From Haliscomenobacter sp. (GTDB lineage: Bacteria > Bacteroidota > Bacteroidia > Chitinophagales > Saprospiraceae): a stretch of DNA of 64,000 nucleotides. Where the stretch lies: assembly GCA_016713275.1 (NCBI GenBank), contig JADJPL010000005.1:248001-312000 (forward strand). Direction: 5' to 3'. The notes beneath the pieces are model-generated. The model searched no databases, was not told the DNA's origin, and worked only from the letters and a program-made list of their open reading frames with translations. A program made the translations under genes and the position numbers. Positions 53,858 to 63,071 of this stretch are shown piece after piece (positions within the stretch are counted from its first letter, which is position 1; each line of letters starts with the position of its first letter).

Positions 53858-55171
53858 CTAAACGCCCAAACGCCCTCCCGCAAAATCCCGCTCAAAATTG
53901 CCCCGAATCCGCTCCATCGGCGGGTTGAAGTAGCCGTACTGAATATGCGGGAACTCTTCTTTGATCAGTGCCATCAGGCGTTTGACGCCGATGGGGTCGC
54001 CGGTGTCGGCGATGTTGAGGCGGCCGAGGTACCAGTCGGGGTCGATGTTGAAGTTGCGCCACTGGATCATTTTCAGACCCGTTTCGCGGATGAGGCGGCG
54101 CAAGGCTTCGTACTCGGCGGGATGGTCCGTCATGCCGGGAAAGACGAAATAGTTGATGCTCGTCCAGCCGCCGTAGCGGTTGACGATCTTCAGGCTTTCG
54201 ACGATGTCTTCAAACGCGTAGTTGTTGGGGCGGTAATACGGCGTATACCATGCCTCCTGGGCGGAGTTGGTACTCACGCGAATGCTGTTGAGTCCGGCCT
54301 TACAAAGGGCTTCCACCGCATCGGGCTTGCTTCCGTTGGTGTTGATATTGATACTGCCTTTGGAGGTGAATTTCCGGATCTCGAGGATGGCTTCCCGGAT
54401 GGTCTCCCACATGAGCAGGGGCTCGCCTTCGCAGCCCTGCCCAAAGCTGATGATCGGGAACGGGGCCGACTCCAGATGCGGCACGGTGTATTCCACAATC
54501 TCCTGCGCCGTGGGTTTGAAGTCCAGGCGGTCATGGCTTGCGGTAATGGGTTCTTCTTCCGGCAGCAGGGAAATACACCCCACGCAATTGGCGTTGCAAG
54601 CCGGCGACACCGGCACCGGGCACTCCCACCGGCCAAGGAAGAAATTCCTGGCGGCAGGACAGGTGTAGGTCAGCGCGCAGTTGCAGGCCAAATGCTCTAC
54701 CAGCCGGTTGTGCGGGTACGCGGCGCGGAGTTCGTCCACCCCCTTTCGGATCATTGCTTCGTCGTAGCCCGAGGCTTCCTGCCGGATGTCCTGCTCAATA
54801 CGCACCGCGGGCACATAGAATTTCCCATTCCGCCATCCTACTGCGGTGTAGCAAAACAAAGGCAACACCTCGGCGCCCGGAAGCTGCTCATAAGCCGCCA
54901 GGTACAACCCCGTATGGGCGGGAGGCACAAACGCCGCCACGGCAAACCCTTTGCTGCTGGGACGAACCTCTCCCGTTTCTACATCGACTCCCAAAGGCGC
55001 CCTCCCCGGCAGGTTGTACAACGTTCCGCCTTCCGGCAGTTCGATCCAGTCCGCTTCCGGGATGGGGTCTACATACCAGCCGGTGCGCCCGGCGGCATAC
55101 AACGTCTCGTCTTCGAAAACCTGCCCCTGCGCATCGGCATACAACACATATGGAGATTGGGTAATTGCCAT
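53858..55171 (-). CDS. Radical SAM protein
   Basis: A 437-aa radical SAM protein. The cluster motif is CNANCVGC (CxxxCxxC) near residue 195, preceded by CNCALTYTCPAARNFFLGRWEC, which may bind another cluster or metal. GQGCEGEPLLMWETI and ININTNGSKPDAV are conserved radical SAM strands; VFPGMTDHP suggests an activating-enzyme or maturase type. It is annotated in relatives as a radical SAM protein without defined chemistry. The stop codon lies in a CGCCCAAACG-type tract next to the RAYT repeats. Confidence 0.87.
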   Translation of the reverse strand: MAITQSPYVLYADAQGQVFEDETLYAAGRTGWYVDPIPEADWIELPEGGTLYNLPGRAPLGVDVETGEVRPSSKGFAVAAFVPPAHTGLYLAAYEQLPGAEVLPLFCYTAVGWRNGKFYVPAVRIEQDIRQEASGYDEAMIRKGVDELRAAYPHNRLVEHLACNCALTYTCPAARNFFLGRWECPVPVSPACNANCVGCISLLPEEEPITASHDRLDFKPTAQEIVEYTVPHLESAPFPIISFGQGCEGEPLLMWETIREAILEIRKFTSKGSININTNGSKPDAVEALCKAGLNSIRVSTNSAQEAWYTPYYRPNNYAFEDIVESLKIVNRYGGWTSINYFVFPGMTDHPAEYEALRRLIRETGLKMIQWRNFNIDPDWYLGRLNIADTGDPIGVKRLMALIKEEFPHIQYGYFNPPMERIRGNFERDFAGGRLGV

Positions 55172-55260
55172 CGCCTTATTTTTTGGAAGGACAAAATTAG
55201 CCTTAATTCTATGGACCTGGCAGATTGATCGAAAAATAAAAGGTCCTTGTCAACTTTCTC

Positions 55261-55268
55261 TACTTTTG
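55261..55268 (+). promoter_or_regulatory. -7 box of a probable sppA promoter
   Basis: TACTTTTG matches the Bacteroidota -7 consensus TAnnTTTG and lies 28 bases before the sppA ATG. No convincing -33 box was seen. Confidence 0.4.
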
Positions 55269-55295
55269 CGTATTCCCCCAATAAAAAGAAATACT

Positions 55296-57074
55296 ATGGG
55301 CAGTTTCTTCAAAATGCTGTTTGCTTCCTGTCTCGGCGTCATCCTTGGCATCGTTCTGCTGACCCTTATCGGGGCCTCCATCGTCGGCGCCATCGCCAGC
55401 GCTTCGGAGAAACCGCAGAAAATCGGCGCCAATTCCGTGCTCCGCCTCACGTTGGACCAAGTCGTTCCAGAGCATACCAACAACGTCGATATCCAGCCGT
55501 TTAACCTCGAACAAACCGAAGTGTATGGACTGACCGACCTGGTCAGCGCCATCGAACGCGCCAAGGACGACGACCATATCAAAGGGATTTTGCTGGAAAC
55601 CGACATGGCCATGGTCTCCGGGTTCGCCACGACCCGCGTCCTGAGAGAAGCGTTGCTGGACTTCAAAAAAAGCGGCAAATTCATCTTTTCACACGGCAAA
55701 TTTTATTTCCCCGGAAACTACTACCTGGCTTCCACGGCGGACCAAATCTTCATCAACCCCCTGGGCATCTCCGAAATCCGTGGCTTCTCGATCCAAATCC
55801 CGTTCTACAAAAACCTCATCGACCGGCTTGGCGTCAAGATGCAAATTTATTACGCCGGCAAATTCAAAGGCGCTACCGAACCGTACCGCCTCGAACGCTT
55901 GAGCCCGGAAAACCGCTACCAATACAAGGAATTCCTCAACGATATTTACGACATCTTCCTCGCCGATGTGGCCGCCTCCCGTAAAATGAAAACGGAAGAA
56001 CTACGCCGCGTCATCGACGGCTACCTGGCCGACAGCCCGGAAAGAGCCGTGGAAACCGGTCTGATGGATAAAGTGCTCTACCGCGACGAGGTTACGGATG
56101 AACTCCGGAAAAAGCTGGGGCTTAAAGAGACCGAGTCCGTTTCTCTGGTTTCCATCAACGACTTCATTTCGAGCAACCCCGAAGACAAGGACTACAAGGT
56201 CAAAGACAAAATTGCCATCGTATACGCCGAAGGAACTATTTTAGACGGCAAAGGCAGCAATGGCTCTATAGGCGACTCCAAATACGTCAAAACCCTGGAA
56301 AAAATCGCCAAAGACGACAAGATCAAGGCTGTTGTCCTTCGGGTGAACTCCCCAGGCGGCAGCGCGCTGGCCTCTGAGAACATCCTCCATGCAATGAACA
56401 AAATCAAGGCCGAGCGAAAACCCATCGTCGTCTCTATGGGAGATTACGCTGCCTCCGGCGGGTATTTTATCGCCTGTCAGGCCGACAGCATTTTTGCCGA
56501 ACCCAACACCATTACCGGCTCCATTGGGGTTTTCCGGATGATCCCCAGCCTGGAGCGCACCCTGACCGACAAAGCCGGCGTGCGTTTTGACTCCGTCAAA
56601 ACCGGCCCTTTTGCAGCTGGACTAAACCTGTACTTCGACCAGGACCCGCAGGAAGCGGCAAAAATGCAAGCCGGCACTGAAGAGATGTACGAAGTCTTCC
56701 TGGGGCACGTCGCCAAAGGCCGGAAGATGAAACGGGATTCCGTCCACGCCATCGCTCAGGGGCGGGTATGGAGCGGCCGCGACGCGCTGCGCATCGGACT
56801 CGTCGACCGCCTCGGAGGACTGGAGGAAGCGCTCCAGGCTGCCGCTAAACTAGCCAAAGTAAAATCCTATCGCACCGCCGAATACCCAACGGTTCCCAAC
56901 CCCCTCCAACAACTCATGGAAGAGTTGATGGGCGCCGGGAGCCCGGAAACCCGTATGGTCAAAACCCTCAAACGCGATTTCCCCGAACTAGCGCCCGCCG
57001 TAGAGGAATGGATGGCCCTCAAGCGTTCCCATGGGGTACAAGCGAGGCTGGCGGTGGAGGTGAGGTTGAAGTAG
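55296..57074 (+). CDS. sppA: Signal peptide peptidase SppA (67K type)
   Basis: A membrane-bound serine-lysine protease that breaks down cleaved signal peptides. The 592-aa protein has an N-terminal membrane helix (SCLGVILGIVLLTLIGASIV), a catalytic Lys in FKGATEPY (K191) and a catalytic Ser in GDYAASGGYFIACQAD (S387). The duplicated S49 domains and length match the long 67K form. I start at the ATG at 55296; an upstream open frame is a shadow of the radical SAM gene. The gene is divergent from that radical SAM gene. Confidence 0.93.
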   Translation: MGSFFKMLFASCLGVILGIVLLTLIGASIVGAIASASEKPQKIGANSVLRLTLDQVVPEHTNNVDIQPFNLEQTEVYGLTDLVSAIERAKDDDHIKGILLETDMAMVSGFATTRVLREALLDFKKSGKFIFSHGKFYFPGNYYLASTADQIFINPLGISEIRGFSIQIPFYKNLIDRLGVKMQIYYAGKFKGATEPYRLERLSPENRYQYKEFLNDIYDIFLADVAASRKMKTEELRRVIDGYLADSPERAVETGLMDKVLYRDEVTDELRKKLGLKETESVSLVSINDFISSNPEDKDYKVKDKIAIVYAEGTILDGKGSNGSIGDSKYVKTLEKIAKDDKIKAVVLRVNSPGGSALASENILHAMNKIKAERKPIVVSMGDYAASGGYFIACQADSIFAEPNTITGSIGVFRMIPSLERTLTDKAGVRFDSVKTGPFAAGLNLYFDQDPQEAAKMQAGTEEMYEVFLGHVAKGRKMKRDSVHAIAQGRVWSGRDALRIGLVDRLGGLEEALQAAAKLAKVKSYRTAEYPTVPNPLQQLMEELMGAGSPETRMVKTLKRDFPELAPAVEEWMALKRSHGVQARLAVEVRLK

Positions 57075-57090
57075 GCGATTTACGATTTAA

Positions 57091-57184
57091 GAGGTACGAG
57101 GTACGAGGTTGCGAGGTTGCGAGGTTACGAGGTTACGAGGTTGCGAGGTTACGAGGTTGCGAGGTTACGAGGTTGGGAGGTTGG
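57091..57184. repeat. GAGGTTRC 8-mer low-complexity tract
   Basis: About eleven imperfect copies of GAGGTTGC or GAGGTTAC lie between sppA and the FMN reductase gene, starting a few bases after the sppA stop. Confidence 0.8.
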
Positions 57185-57233
57185 GAAATCCAATTTTCGA
57201 ACTTCATATTTCGTAAATCGTACTTCGTACTTC

Positions 57234-57776
57234 CTAAAACTCCAAAAACGCTTTCGCGTGTTTTTCCATTGCCTGCAGGGTGGCGGGATCAGCAATTTCA
57301 CTGGCATCGTTCAGGATTTGGCCGATCCGGGAGATGGGCAGGACGGCGGGCATAACGATGGTTCCGACGTGGTGTAAAACGCCGGTCAGGTGGTCCATAC
57401 CCCGAAGGTTGCCGGCTCTGCCGGAAGCCACGCCTACCAACGCCGCTTTTTTCCCTTTGAAGGTTGGTCCGTACAGGCGGACAGAGCAGGCGTCGAGGAA
57501 CAACTTGACGACTCCCGGGTAGCTTCCGTTGTATTCCGGGGTGACATAAACGACCTTATTGGCCGGGAGCAAGAATTCGTCCTGGAGCCGGGCCAGGGAG
57601 GGCGACTGGCCGTTTTCCTCATACATATCCGGGTGAATCCAATCGTATGGGATTTCTTCCATAAAAAGCGACCGGACTTCCTCCTGTGCATGTTTGCGAA
57701 GCAACTCGGCGTATTGAGCGGCAAAAAACCGGCAATCGTTATTTTTTCGGTTGGTACCGGAAATGACAGTTATCAT
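57234..57776 (-). CDS. NAD(P)H-dependent FMN reductase
   Basis: A 180-aa flavodoxin-like reductase. It begins MITVISGTNRKNNDCRFFA, with the phosphate-binding GTNRKNN motif, and has VYVTPEYNGSYPGVVKLFLD, the second FMN-binding loop. A third motif is ALVGVASGRAGNLRGMDHL. It reduces FMN or acts on quinones or azo compounds; its partner is unknown. It is divergent from the UPF0173 gene and convergent with sppA. Confidence 0.88.
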   Translation of the reverse strand: MITVISGTNRKNNDCRFFAAQYAELLRKHAQEEVRSLFMEEIPYDWIHPDMYEENGQSPSLARLQDEFLLPANKVVYVTPEYNGSYPGVVKLFLDACSVRLYGPTFKGKKAALVGVASGRAGNLRGMDHLTGVLHHVGTIVMPAVLPISRIGQILNDASEIADPATLQAMEKHAKAFLEF

Positions 57777-57975
57777 CAGGCTAAGGTTAATTTAAAAACA
57801 CCATGCCGTATTAATGCCGGATGCCGGGCAAAAGTTTTCAAAAAGCCCTATCTTGTGGCGCGAATCAACCGGACGGTCAGTTTCTGCGGGTCTTCAAAAT
57901 CCTTTAGCAGCCTTTCGCGCACCTGATCCGGAAACCCGGAGCCGCCTATTTTTCAACAGCTTAAAATGTATACCC

Positions 57976-58671
57976 ATGAAAGTCACCTATTGTGGCCATG
58001 CCTGTATGCTGGTGGAAACCAAAGGGAAAAAACTCCTTTTTGACCCGTTTCTCACCTATAACGAGTTGTTCGACACAGCAACGCTGCCTCATTTGAGCGC
58101 CGACCAAATCCAGGCGGATTATATTCTTCTCTCGCACGGCCATGAGGACCACGTCGCCGATGCAGAGCCAATTGCCCGCCGTACCGGCGCCACCTTGATC
58201 TCTAATGCTGAAATTATCTCCTGGTATGCCAAGAAAGGCGTCCCCGGCCACATGATGAACCACGGCGGGACCTGGAAATTTGATTTCGGAACCGTCAAAT
58301 TCGTCCACGCGGTGCATTCCAGTTCGCTCCCCGACGGCAGTAATGGCGGCAACCCGGGAGGGTTTGTGATCTGGAACGACGAAGGCTGTTTTTACTTCGC
58401 CGGCGACACCGCATTGAGCATGGATATGAAACTCATCCCCATGACCTGCCCGAAACTGGACTTTGCCATTCTGCCTATCGGCGACAACTTTACCATGGGG
58501 CCTGCCGATGCCGTTCTGGCTTCCAGCTTTATCGAATGCAATACCATCATTGGGTGCCATTATGACACCTTCGGATACATCAAAATAGACCATGCCGCCG
58601 CGCAAAAAGCTTTCGCGGATAACGGAAAAGAACTAATTTTACTCCCTATCGGAGCAACCAAGTCCTTTTAG
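57976..58671 (+). CDS. UPF0173 metal-dependent hydrolase (metallo-beta-lactamase fold)
   Basis: A 231-aa metallo-beta-lactamase-fold protein. The start MKVTYCGHACMLVETKGKKLLFDPFLTYNE (read in two parts) is typical of UPF0173. Metal ligands are in LSHGHEDHVADAEPI (HxHxDH), HAVHSSSLPDG, YFAGDTALSMDM (Asp) and GCHYDTFGYI (His). The physiological substrate is not known. It lies about 100 bases before parA on the same strand. Confidence 0.9.
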   Translation: MKVTYCGHACMLVETKGKKLLFDPFLTYNELFDTATLPHLSADQIQADYILLSHGHEDHVADAEPIARRTGATLISNAEIISWYAKKGVPGHMMNHGGTWKFDFGTVKFVHAVHSSSLPDGSNGGNPGGFVIWNDEGCFYFAGDTALSMDMKLIPMTCPKLDFAILPIGDNFTMGPADAVLASSFIECNTIIGCHYDTFGYIKIDHAAAQKAFADNGKELILLPIGATKSF

Positions 58672-58777
58672 ATTTTCGCTCTTTAATATTGATTATCAAT
58701 AGCTTAAATCAGACATCCCCCTGTTTTTACATGGATGCTGGATAAACCCGCCGCCGGACGGCCAAACGACGTACCAC

Positions 58778-59577
58778 ATGGGAAAAGTAATCACCATCGC
58801 CAATCAGAAAGGCGGAGTAGGCAAAACTACTACCGCCATCAACCTGGCCGCCAGCTTGGCTATCCTCGAAAAAAAGGTCCTGATCATTGACGCAGACCCG
58901 CAGGCAAACTCCTCTTCCGGGGTGGGTATCTTGCCCGGAGACGTCGAAGTGTCCCTGTACGAATGCATGATCAACGGACACGACCCGGCAGATGCCATCT
59001 TCGAAACCGATACGCCCAACCTGCACATTCTTCCTTCCGATATCAACCTGGTGGGCGCAGAAGTAGAGCTGGTAAACAAACCAAACCGGGAATACTTCAT
59101 GAAAACCGTAGTCGATAAAATCCGCGACTATTACGATTATGTGTTCATCGACTGCCTTCCTTCGCTGGGGCTGGTCACCCTCAATGCGTTATCTGCTGCC
59201 GACACGGTGATGATTCCGGTGCAGTGCGAATTTTTTGCTCTGGAAGGGTTGGCTAAACTGAACGACACCATCAACCTGGTCAAGCGCCAGCTTAACCCCA
59301 AACTGCAGATTGAAGGGATTGTGCTGACGATGTTCGACCCCCGTTTGCGCCTGGCCAGCGTGGTCGTCAGCGAAGTAAGAGATATTTTCAAAGACCGGGT
59401 TTTTGACACCATCATCCACCGCAACTCGAAAATCGAGAAGCCCCGAATATGCACATGCCGGTGGTCCTGCTCAATGCAGGCAGCAAGGGCGCCGTCAACT
59501 ACCTCAACCTGGCTCAGGAATTCCTGCAAAGGAACAACGACAGCGTGAAAACCAAAACCTCTGAAACCGTAAGCTGA
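58778..59577 (+). CDS. parA: ParA-family ATPase (one frameshift)
   Basis: ParA/Soj drives chromosome segregation with ParB and parS. The deviant Walker A KGGVGKTTTAINLAASLA stands near residue 10; VLIIDADPQANSSSG and VFIDCLPSLGLVTLNA complete the ATPase core. Frame breaks near 59434; restoring one G (ATCGGAGAAG) gives EAPNMHMPVVLLNAG and a normal C-terminus ending at 59577, 266 aa. parB follows 37 bases downstream. Confidence 0.94.
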
Positions 59578-59614
59578 TCGTAATTCGTTTACCCGAAGGA
59601 ATAAAGGGAAGATC

Positions 59615-60504
59615 ATGGCAAAAAAAGTGGATAAGAAAAATCTGGGACTGGGCATTCGGGCCCTTCTCACCCATATTGATGAGGAAGTCGCCCTGGATCA
59701 GGAAAAGGTGGTAAAGGAATTGGCCCATTCGGTGGCGATGATCCCTTTGGAGGAAATTGAGGTCAATCCCTTTCAGCCCCGGAATGAATTTGACCAGGAA
59801 GCGCTGGATGAGTTAGCGGATTCGATCCGCGTGCATGGCCTTATCCAGCCACTCACCGTGCGCCGGCTGGCGCACAATGCCTACCAGCTCATCTCCGGGG
59901 AACGCCGTCTGAGGGCCTCCCGAATGGCCGGCCTGACCGAGATCCCTGCTTATATCCGCATCGCCAACGACCAGGAGATGCTGGAAATGGCCTTGATCGA
60001 GAATATCCAGCGCGAAAACCTCAACGCTATTGAGATTGCCATCACCTACCAGCGGTTCAAAGAAGAATGCCAGCTCACCGATGAAAACCTGGCGGATCGC
60101 GTAGGCAAAAAACGGCCCACCATCACCAATCACCTCCGCCTGCTGAAATTGCCGCCGGACATTCAATCGGCCATTAAGGAGAAAAAACTGTCGATGGGCC
60201 ATGCCCGCGCGCTGACCGGCATCGAAGACTACGCCCTGCGCGACAGCCTCTTCCGCCAAACCCTGAAGGAGGAATTGTCCGTTCGGGCGCTGGAAAACCT
60301 CATTGCCGCTTACAACCAGCCCAAACCGAAAAAGAAAACCGAGCAACTTCCCGACGATTTCGATCAGGTCCAGCAGCAGTTCCGCAGCTTTTTCGGAACA
60401 AAAAAGGTAACCCTGAAGCTTCAGGGACAGGAAAAGGCCAGATCCAGATCGCGTTTCATTCGGTTCAGGAACTTAACGAACTTCTAGACCGGATCGACCC
60501 TTGA
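59615..60504 (+). CDS. parB: ParB/Spo0J partition protein (one frameshift near the end)
   Basis: ParB binds parS and loads condensin in chromosome segregation. The N-terminal sulfiredoxin-like CTPase domain has GERRLRASRMAGLTEIP and ENIQRENLNAIEIA. A helix-turn-helix follows (LTDENLADRVGKKRPTITNH). Frame is lost near 60432; adding one G gives GQGKGQIQIAFHSVQELNEL and a stop at 60504. Rebuilt length is about 296 aa. The parA-parB-DUF5683 order is common in Bacteroidota. Confidence 0.94.
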
Positions 60505-60527
60505 GCCGTATTCTCTTCCTCCAGGCT

Positions 60528-61163
60528 ATGAAACGACACCTCGCTGAAACCATGGGGATCAAAAAGGTATTTCTCCTCGCTTCCTTGGTCTTTCCCGGGG
60601 CTTGGCAGCTTTCCGCCCAGGTCGCAGACTCCCTGCCTCCCGCTACGCAACCCGATACCCTCGTTCCCTTGGTCCAGGTAACGGATACCCTTGCTCGGGG
60701 CAAAAGCCGCTTTTTCAACTTCCGCAAAACCCCTCCAAACCCCAAAACCGCCCTGAAGCTCTCGCTGATCTTCCCCGGGGCCGGACAACTTTACAATGGC
60801 AAGTGGTGGAAAGCGCCCCTCGTGTATGGGGCCTTAGGCGGTATGATTTATACGATCGATTTTAATCAAAGCCGGTACCGGCGGCTGCAGACCGCCCTGG
60901 AACTGCAACTGGAGAATCAGCCCCACGAATTCAGCGACCGCATTACCTCCCCCGACGCGCTTCGCTCCCTGAGGGACCAATACGATAAAGCAACCCAGCT
61001 ATCCTATATTGGAACGTTTGCCGTCTATGTAGTCATCGGCGTAGAAGCCTTCGTGGATGCCCATCTTCAGAACTTCGACGTAAGCGAGGACCTAAGCCTT
61101 CGCGTCAAACCCGTTCTTATCTTACCACCCCAACCCAATCCCCGGCGGCAGGGATCGGGTTGA
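60528..61163 (+). CDS. DUF5683 domain-containing membrane protein
   Basis: A 211-aa envelope protein. An N-terminal signal (KKVFLLASLVFPGAWQLSAQ) is followed by LKLSLIFPGAGQLYNGKWWKAPLVYG, the DUF5683 signature, and two membrane helices. It ends near the low-complexity tract. Its function is unknown; the family sits next to parAB in many Bacteroidota. I start at the ATG at 60528; a TTG at 60501 would overlap parB by four bases. Confidence 0.85.
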   Translation: MKRHLAETMGIKKVFLLASLVFPGAWQLSAQVADSLPPATQPDTLVPLVQVTDTLARGKSRFFNFRKTPPNPKTALKLSLIFPGAGQLYNGKWWKAPLVYGALGGMIYTIDFNQSRYRRLQTALELQLENQPHEFSDRITSPDALRSLRDQYDKATQLSYIGTFAVYVVIGVEAFVDAHLQNFDVSEDLSLRVKPVLILPPQPNPRRQGSG

Positions 61164-61176
61164 GTTTGGGATTTAG

Positions 61177-61268
61177 ACGGTAGACGGGAGACGGGAGACG
61201 GAGGACGGGGGACGGGAGACGGTAGACGGTAGACGGGGGACGGTAGACGGGAGACGGGAGACGGGAGA
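61177..61268. repeat. GACGGGA/GACGGTA 7-mer low-complexity tract
   Basis: Imperfect GGGAGAC/GGTAGAC tandem 7-mers lie just after the DUF5683 gene, like those at 27.4 kb. Confidence 0.8.
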
Positions 61269-61277
61269 TTTCCTGTT

Positions 61278-61322
61278 CTGTTCGCCGTCCCGCAATAAGC
61301 GGGATCAGATTTCGTGCGGAAT
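61278..61322. repeat. Hairpin element with swapped core (flanks shared with the 15.4 kb repeat)
   Basis: CTGTTCGCCG, then a hairpin TCCCGCAATAAGCGGGA (61288-61304), then AGATTTCGTGCGGAAT. The flanks are the reverse complement of the sequence at about 15415-15450 (ATTCCGCACGAAATCT ... CGGCGAACAG), but the middle hairpin differs. Confidence 0.7.
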
Positions 61323-61396
61323 TATTAGCCGGTCCCCGCAGGCGCCTGGATTGAGCGGTGCCTCGAACCCCTGTTGTTGTTTTTAAACAGTCTCCC

Positions 61397-62485
61397 CTAG
61401 GCGTTTACCATGGCGACCGCATCGACCGGGACAACCCAGCCGTATGGATCCGGAATACGACCGGAACGAAGTCCATTGATCTCATCTTTTGCAAATTCGC
61501 TGATCGGGCGGTTTTCCACAGGAGGCAGTTTCATCAGCAAATCGCCGTAGGCGATCTCCGAAACCTGGGATACGACGGCGGCAGTGCCTGCCCCGAAAAC
61601 CTCCTGAAGTAAACCGGCATGATACGCTTCTACGACCTCGTCGATAGAAAGCGGGCGCTCTTCCACCGTGTAGCCATGGTCGCGCAACAAGTGGATAATG
61701 CTATCCCGGGTAATTCCCTTCAGGATAGCGCCATCGGTAGCTGGGGTAATCACTTTTCCGTCGATCACGAAAAAGATATTCATCGTGCCCACCTCCTGGA
61801 TGTATTTGAAGTCCATTCCATCGAGCCACATCACCTGGTCAAAGCCTTTTTCCTGGGCGATCCGTGTCGGCAGCATGGCTGCTGCATAATTGCCTGCCGC
61901 CTTGGCTTCTCCCACGCCCCCGCGAATGGCGCGGACATACTGCGTTTCCGCCATCAGCCGTACCGGCTTGGAATAATAGGGCCCAACCGGAGAAGTAATA
62001 ATGAAAAACCGGTAGGTTTCCGAAGGGCGGACGCCAACAAATCCATCGGTTGCAAACATCGCCGGGCGGATATACATCGCGCTGCCCTCATTGGTAGGAA
62101 TCCAGTCGGCATCCAGGCTGATAAGCGCATGCAGCGCATCCAGGAACAAGTCCTCAGGAAGCGAAGGCATGCAGAGGCGTTCGGCAGAGAAATTCAGCCG
62201 GCGGGCATGCATTTCCGGACGGAAAAGCATCGGCTGCCCTTCGGCAGTCTTCGAAGCCTTCATGCCTTCGAACAACGCCTGCCCGTAGTGAATCGCCATC
62301 GTAGCCGGATGCAAGCTGAAATTTCCAAACGGAACAATCCTCGAATCTTTCCAGGCGCCGTCCTGGTAATCTGCCACAAACATGTGGTCGGAAAAGAATT
62401 TCCCAAAAGGCAGGTGCTCAAAATCTACCTCCCCAATGCGGGATTGGGCGACGCGCGTAACCTGAATATTATTTTTCTCTTTCAT
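61397..62485 (-). CDS. ilvE: Branched-chain-amino-acid aminotransferase
   Basis: A class IV PLP transaminase that interconverts branched-chain amino acids and their keto acids. The 362-aa length matches the larger, eukaryote-like BCAT form. The PLP lysine is probably in VGEAKAAGNYAAAM; QVMWLDGMDFKYIQEVGTMN and GTAAVVSQVSEI are further conserved parts. I start at the ATG at 62485 (MKEKNNIQVTRV). A TATTTTTG -7-like box at 62503-62510 on the minus strand stands just upstream. Confidence 0.95.
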   Translation of the reverse strand: MKEKNNIQVTRVAQSRIGEVDFEHLPFGKFFSDHMFVADYQDGAWKDSRIVPFGNFSLHPATMAIHYGQALFEGMKASKTAEGQPMLFRPEMHARRLNFSAERLCMPSLPEDLFLDALHALISLDADWIPTNEGSAMYIRPAMFATDGFVGVRPSETYRFFIITSPVGPYYSKPVRLMAETQYVRAIRGGVGEAKAAGNYAAAMLPTRIAQEKGFDQVMWLDGMDFKYIQEVGTMNIFFVIDGKVITPATDGAILKGITRDSIIHLLRDHGYTVEERPLSIDEVVEAYHAGLLQEVFGAGTAAVVSQVSEIAYGDLLMKLPPVENRPISEFAKDEINGLRSGRIPDPYGWVVPVDAVAMVNA

Positions 62486-62602
62486 GATCGAAGCTTTTAA
62501 CACAAAAATACGTAATTTTATAAATAAATTCTACCTTTTTTAAAAATACCTATATTTTATTCTGTTTTGTTTTAACGATTTCAATTAAAAAGGAATTATA
62601 TT

Positions 62603-63061
62603 TTGAAAAATGGGCTTTTCGACTTCAAAATAATTGCCGCCTCTGATCCGGCCCCGAGCCCGGACCTTATCCGGGGCCATGGCCGGAAAGGGCTGGGAGT
62701 GCTCATTTCTGCACTGGAAGATACGCCGGAACAGCTCAAATTGCTGGAAAACATCCTCGCTGCGGTGCAATACCGGCTGGAAGACGATGCGCTGCTGATC
62801 CGCTTGCCGGAAGGCGCCCGAATACAAACCGGCCCGATAAGCCGTCAGCGCCATATCCGGCAATGGGTATTATTCGGCGTTCCACCGGAACGTGCCTCGT
62901 TGCATTTTCCGATGCCCATGAATATTCCGATACAGCACGGTGGGGTAACCTACCTGTTTGCCCCTTCCCTGGAAGCGCTGAATCAGGAACGCCTGCAGGA
63001 GAAGAGGCCCCAAGGGGCGGCGCTTTGGGCTGCGTTGAAAGCTATTTTTCCAAAATCCTGA
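62603..63061 (+). CDS. Hypothetical protein before rdgB
   Basis: About 152 aa starting at a TTG (62603). I do not recognise the family. It holds KGLGVLISALEDTPEQLKLLENI, a helical stretch, and VLFGVPPERASLHFPMPMNI and VTYLFAPSLEALNQERLQEK near the end. Its layout, a small protein ending in LWAALKAIF, resembles small Bacteroidota proteins of replication-like context, but this is weak. It ends 10 bases before rdgB and is likely co-transcribed with it. Confidence 0.6.
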   Translation: MKNGLFDFKIIAASDPAPSPDLIRGHGRKGLGVLISALEDTPEQLKLLENILAAVQYRLEDDALLIRLPEGARIQTGPISRQRHIRQWVLFGVPPERASLHFPMPMNIPIQHGGVTYLFAPSLEALNQERLQEKRPQGAALWAALKAIFPKS

Positions 63062-63071
63062 TCTATTTGCT

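Noticed and set aside
53945..55228. 427-codon open frame opposite the radical SAM gene
   Set aside because: The minus strand has the CxxxCxxC motif and conserved strands; the plus frame is an antisense shadow.
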